The notes below the pieces were generated by a model, which was not told the DNA's origin, searched no databases, and worked only from the letters and a program-made list of their open reading frames with translations. Made by a program: the position numbers and the translations under genes. From RUG760 sp045642205 (GTDB lineage: Bacteria > Bacillota > Clostridia > Lachnospirales > Bianqueaceae): 20,971 bases of DNA. The stretch covers positions 1 through 20,971 of the forward strand of contig JAZUIK010000161.1 in the NCBI GenBank assembly GCA_045642205.1. Reading direction: 5' to 3'. Positions 20,736-20,971 of the stretch are shown here, one piece after another; the stretch's first letter is position 1; each line of letters starts with the position of its first letter.

Positions 20736-20971
20736 ATGTTAGTACCATTCAGTTTACTTAAGAATTATGTAGACATCGATATCACACCCGAGGAGCTGGA
20801 AGGAAAGCTGTTTGACTGTGGTTTCGAAGTCGAAGAGAGATATCAGATCGGAAAGGATATTTCCGGAATCGTTGTCGGTGAGGTCATCGAGTGTGAACTG
20901 ATCCCCGATACCCATCTGCACGTATGCAAGGTCAATGTTGGTGCGGATGAGCTGTACCAGATCTGCTGCGG
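20736..20971 (+). CDS. pheT: Phenylalanyl-tRNA synthetase beta subunit, N-terminal part (3' end outside window)
   Basis: An open frame from ATG 20736 to the end of the window gives 78 codons. It begins MLVPFSLLKNYVDIDITPEE and continues with CGFEVEE and the tRNA-binding-like VGEVIECELIPDTHLHVCKV, the standard N-terminus of bacterial PheT including the start of its EMAP/OB-fold domain. AGAGG at 20724-20728 is the ribosome binding site. The position after pheS confirms the identity. The rest of the protein, including the B3/B4 editing domain, is not in the window. Confidence 0.95.
   Translation, partial: MLVPFSLLKNYVDIDITPEELEGKLFDCGFEVEERYQIGKDISGIVVGEVIECELIPDTHLHVCKVNVGADELYQICC

Overview
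The window is ordinary low-to-mid GC Firmicute chromosome, most like a Clostridia/Lachnospiraceae genome. The evidence is strong AAGGAGG-type ribosome binding sites, an hprK-murB-whiA-HPr block, two T-box leaders in front of aminoacyl-tRNA synthetase genes, and TTGACA/extended TATAAT promoters. Codon bias varies: the ROK kinase, aldo/keto reductase, Gfo/Idh oxidoreductase, tyrS and pheS have the biased pattern of highly expressed genes, while the Phd/Doc module is AT-richer. The genus cannot be named from this sequence.

Layout. 1-4740 (+): 3' part of hprK, a ROK glucokinase-like gene, then a murB-whiA-HPr-like-mntP operon from its own promoter. This resembles the conserved Firmicute block, but rapZ and yvcK are absent between murB and whiA. 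The HPr-like protein has Glu at the catalytic His15 position and keeps Ser46, so it looks like a regulatory, Crh-type partner of HPr kinase rather than a sugar-PTS carrier. 4928-7481: divergent M19 dipeptidase (-) and rhamnulokinase rhaB (+). 7590-8944: tRNA-Leu(CAG) with its own promoter and terminator, then an aldo/keto reductase with a C-terminal ferredoxin-like domain. 9110-12498: highly expressed Gfo/Idh/MocA oxidoreductase followed by a GH3 glycosidase. 12599-13222 (-): TetR-family regulator. 13399-14015 (+): Phd/Doc toxin-antitoxin pair with a palindromic candidate operator. 14077-17372 (-): a two-gene unit of a TIGR01212/YtqA-like radical SAM protein and a GH78 alpha-L-rhamnosidase. 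17459-20971 (+): T-box(Tyr)-tyrS, then T-box(Phe)-pheS-pheT (pheT cut by the window end).

How the genes fit together. HPr kinase, ROK kinase and the HPr-like protein suggest carbon-status signalling. GH78, rhaB, GH3, the Gfo/Idh enzyme and the reductase suggest intracellular use of rhamnose-containing and other glycosides; none of the glycosidases has a signal peptide and no transporter is present. The two synthetase units sense uncharged tRNA-Tyr and tRNA-Phe.

Most worth a second look: the His15-less HPr; a roughly 145-nt multi-hairpin element closed by a 12-bp helix, lying between the tyrS T-box terminator and the tyrS ribosome binding site; and a 49-bp-period repeat that starts in the last codons of tyrS and runs into the 3' UTR. 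I did not find a clearly new multi-gene system.
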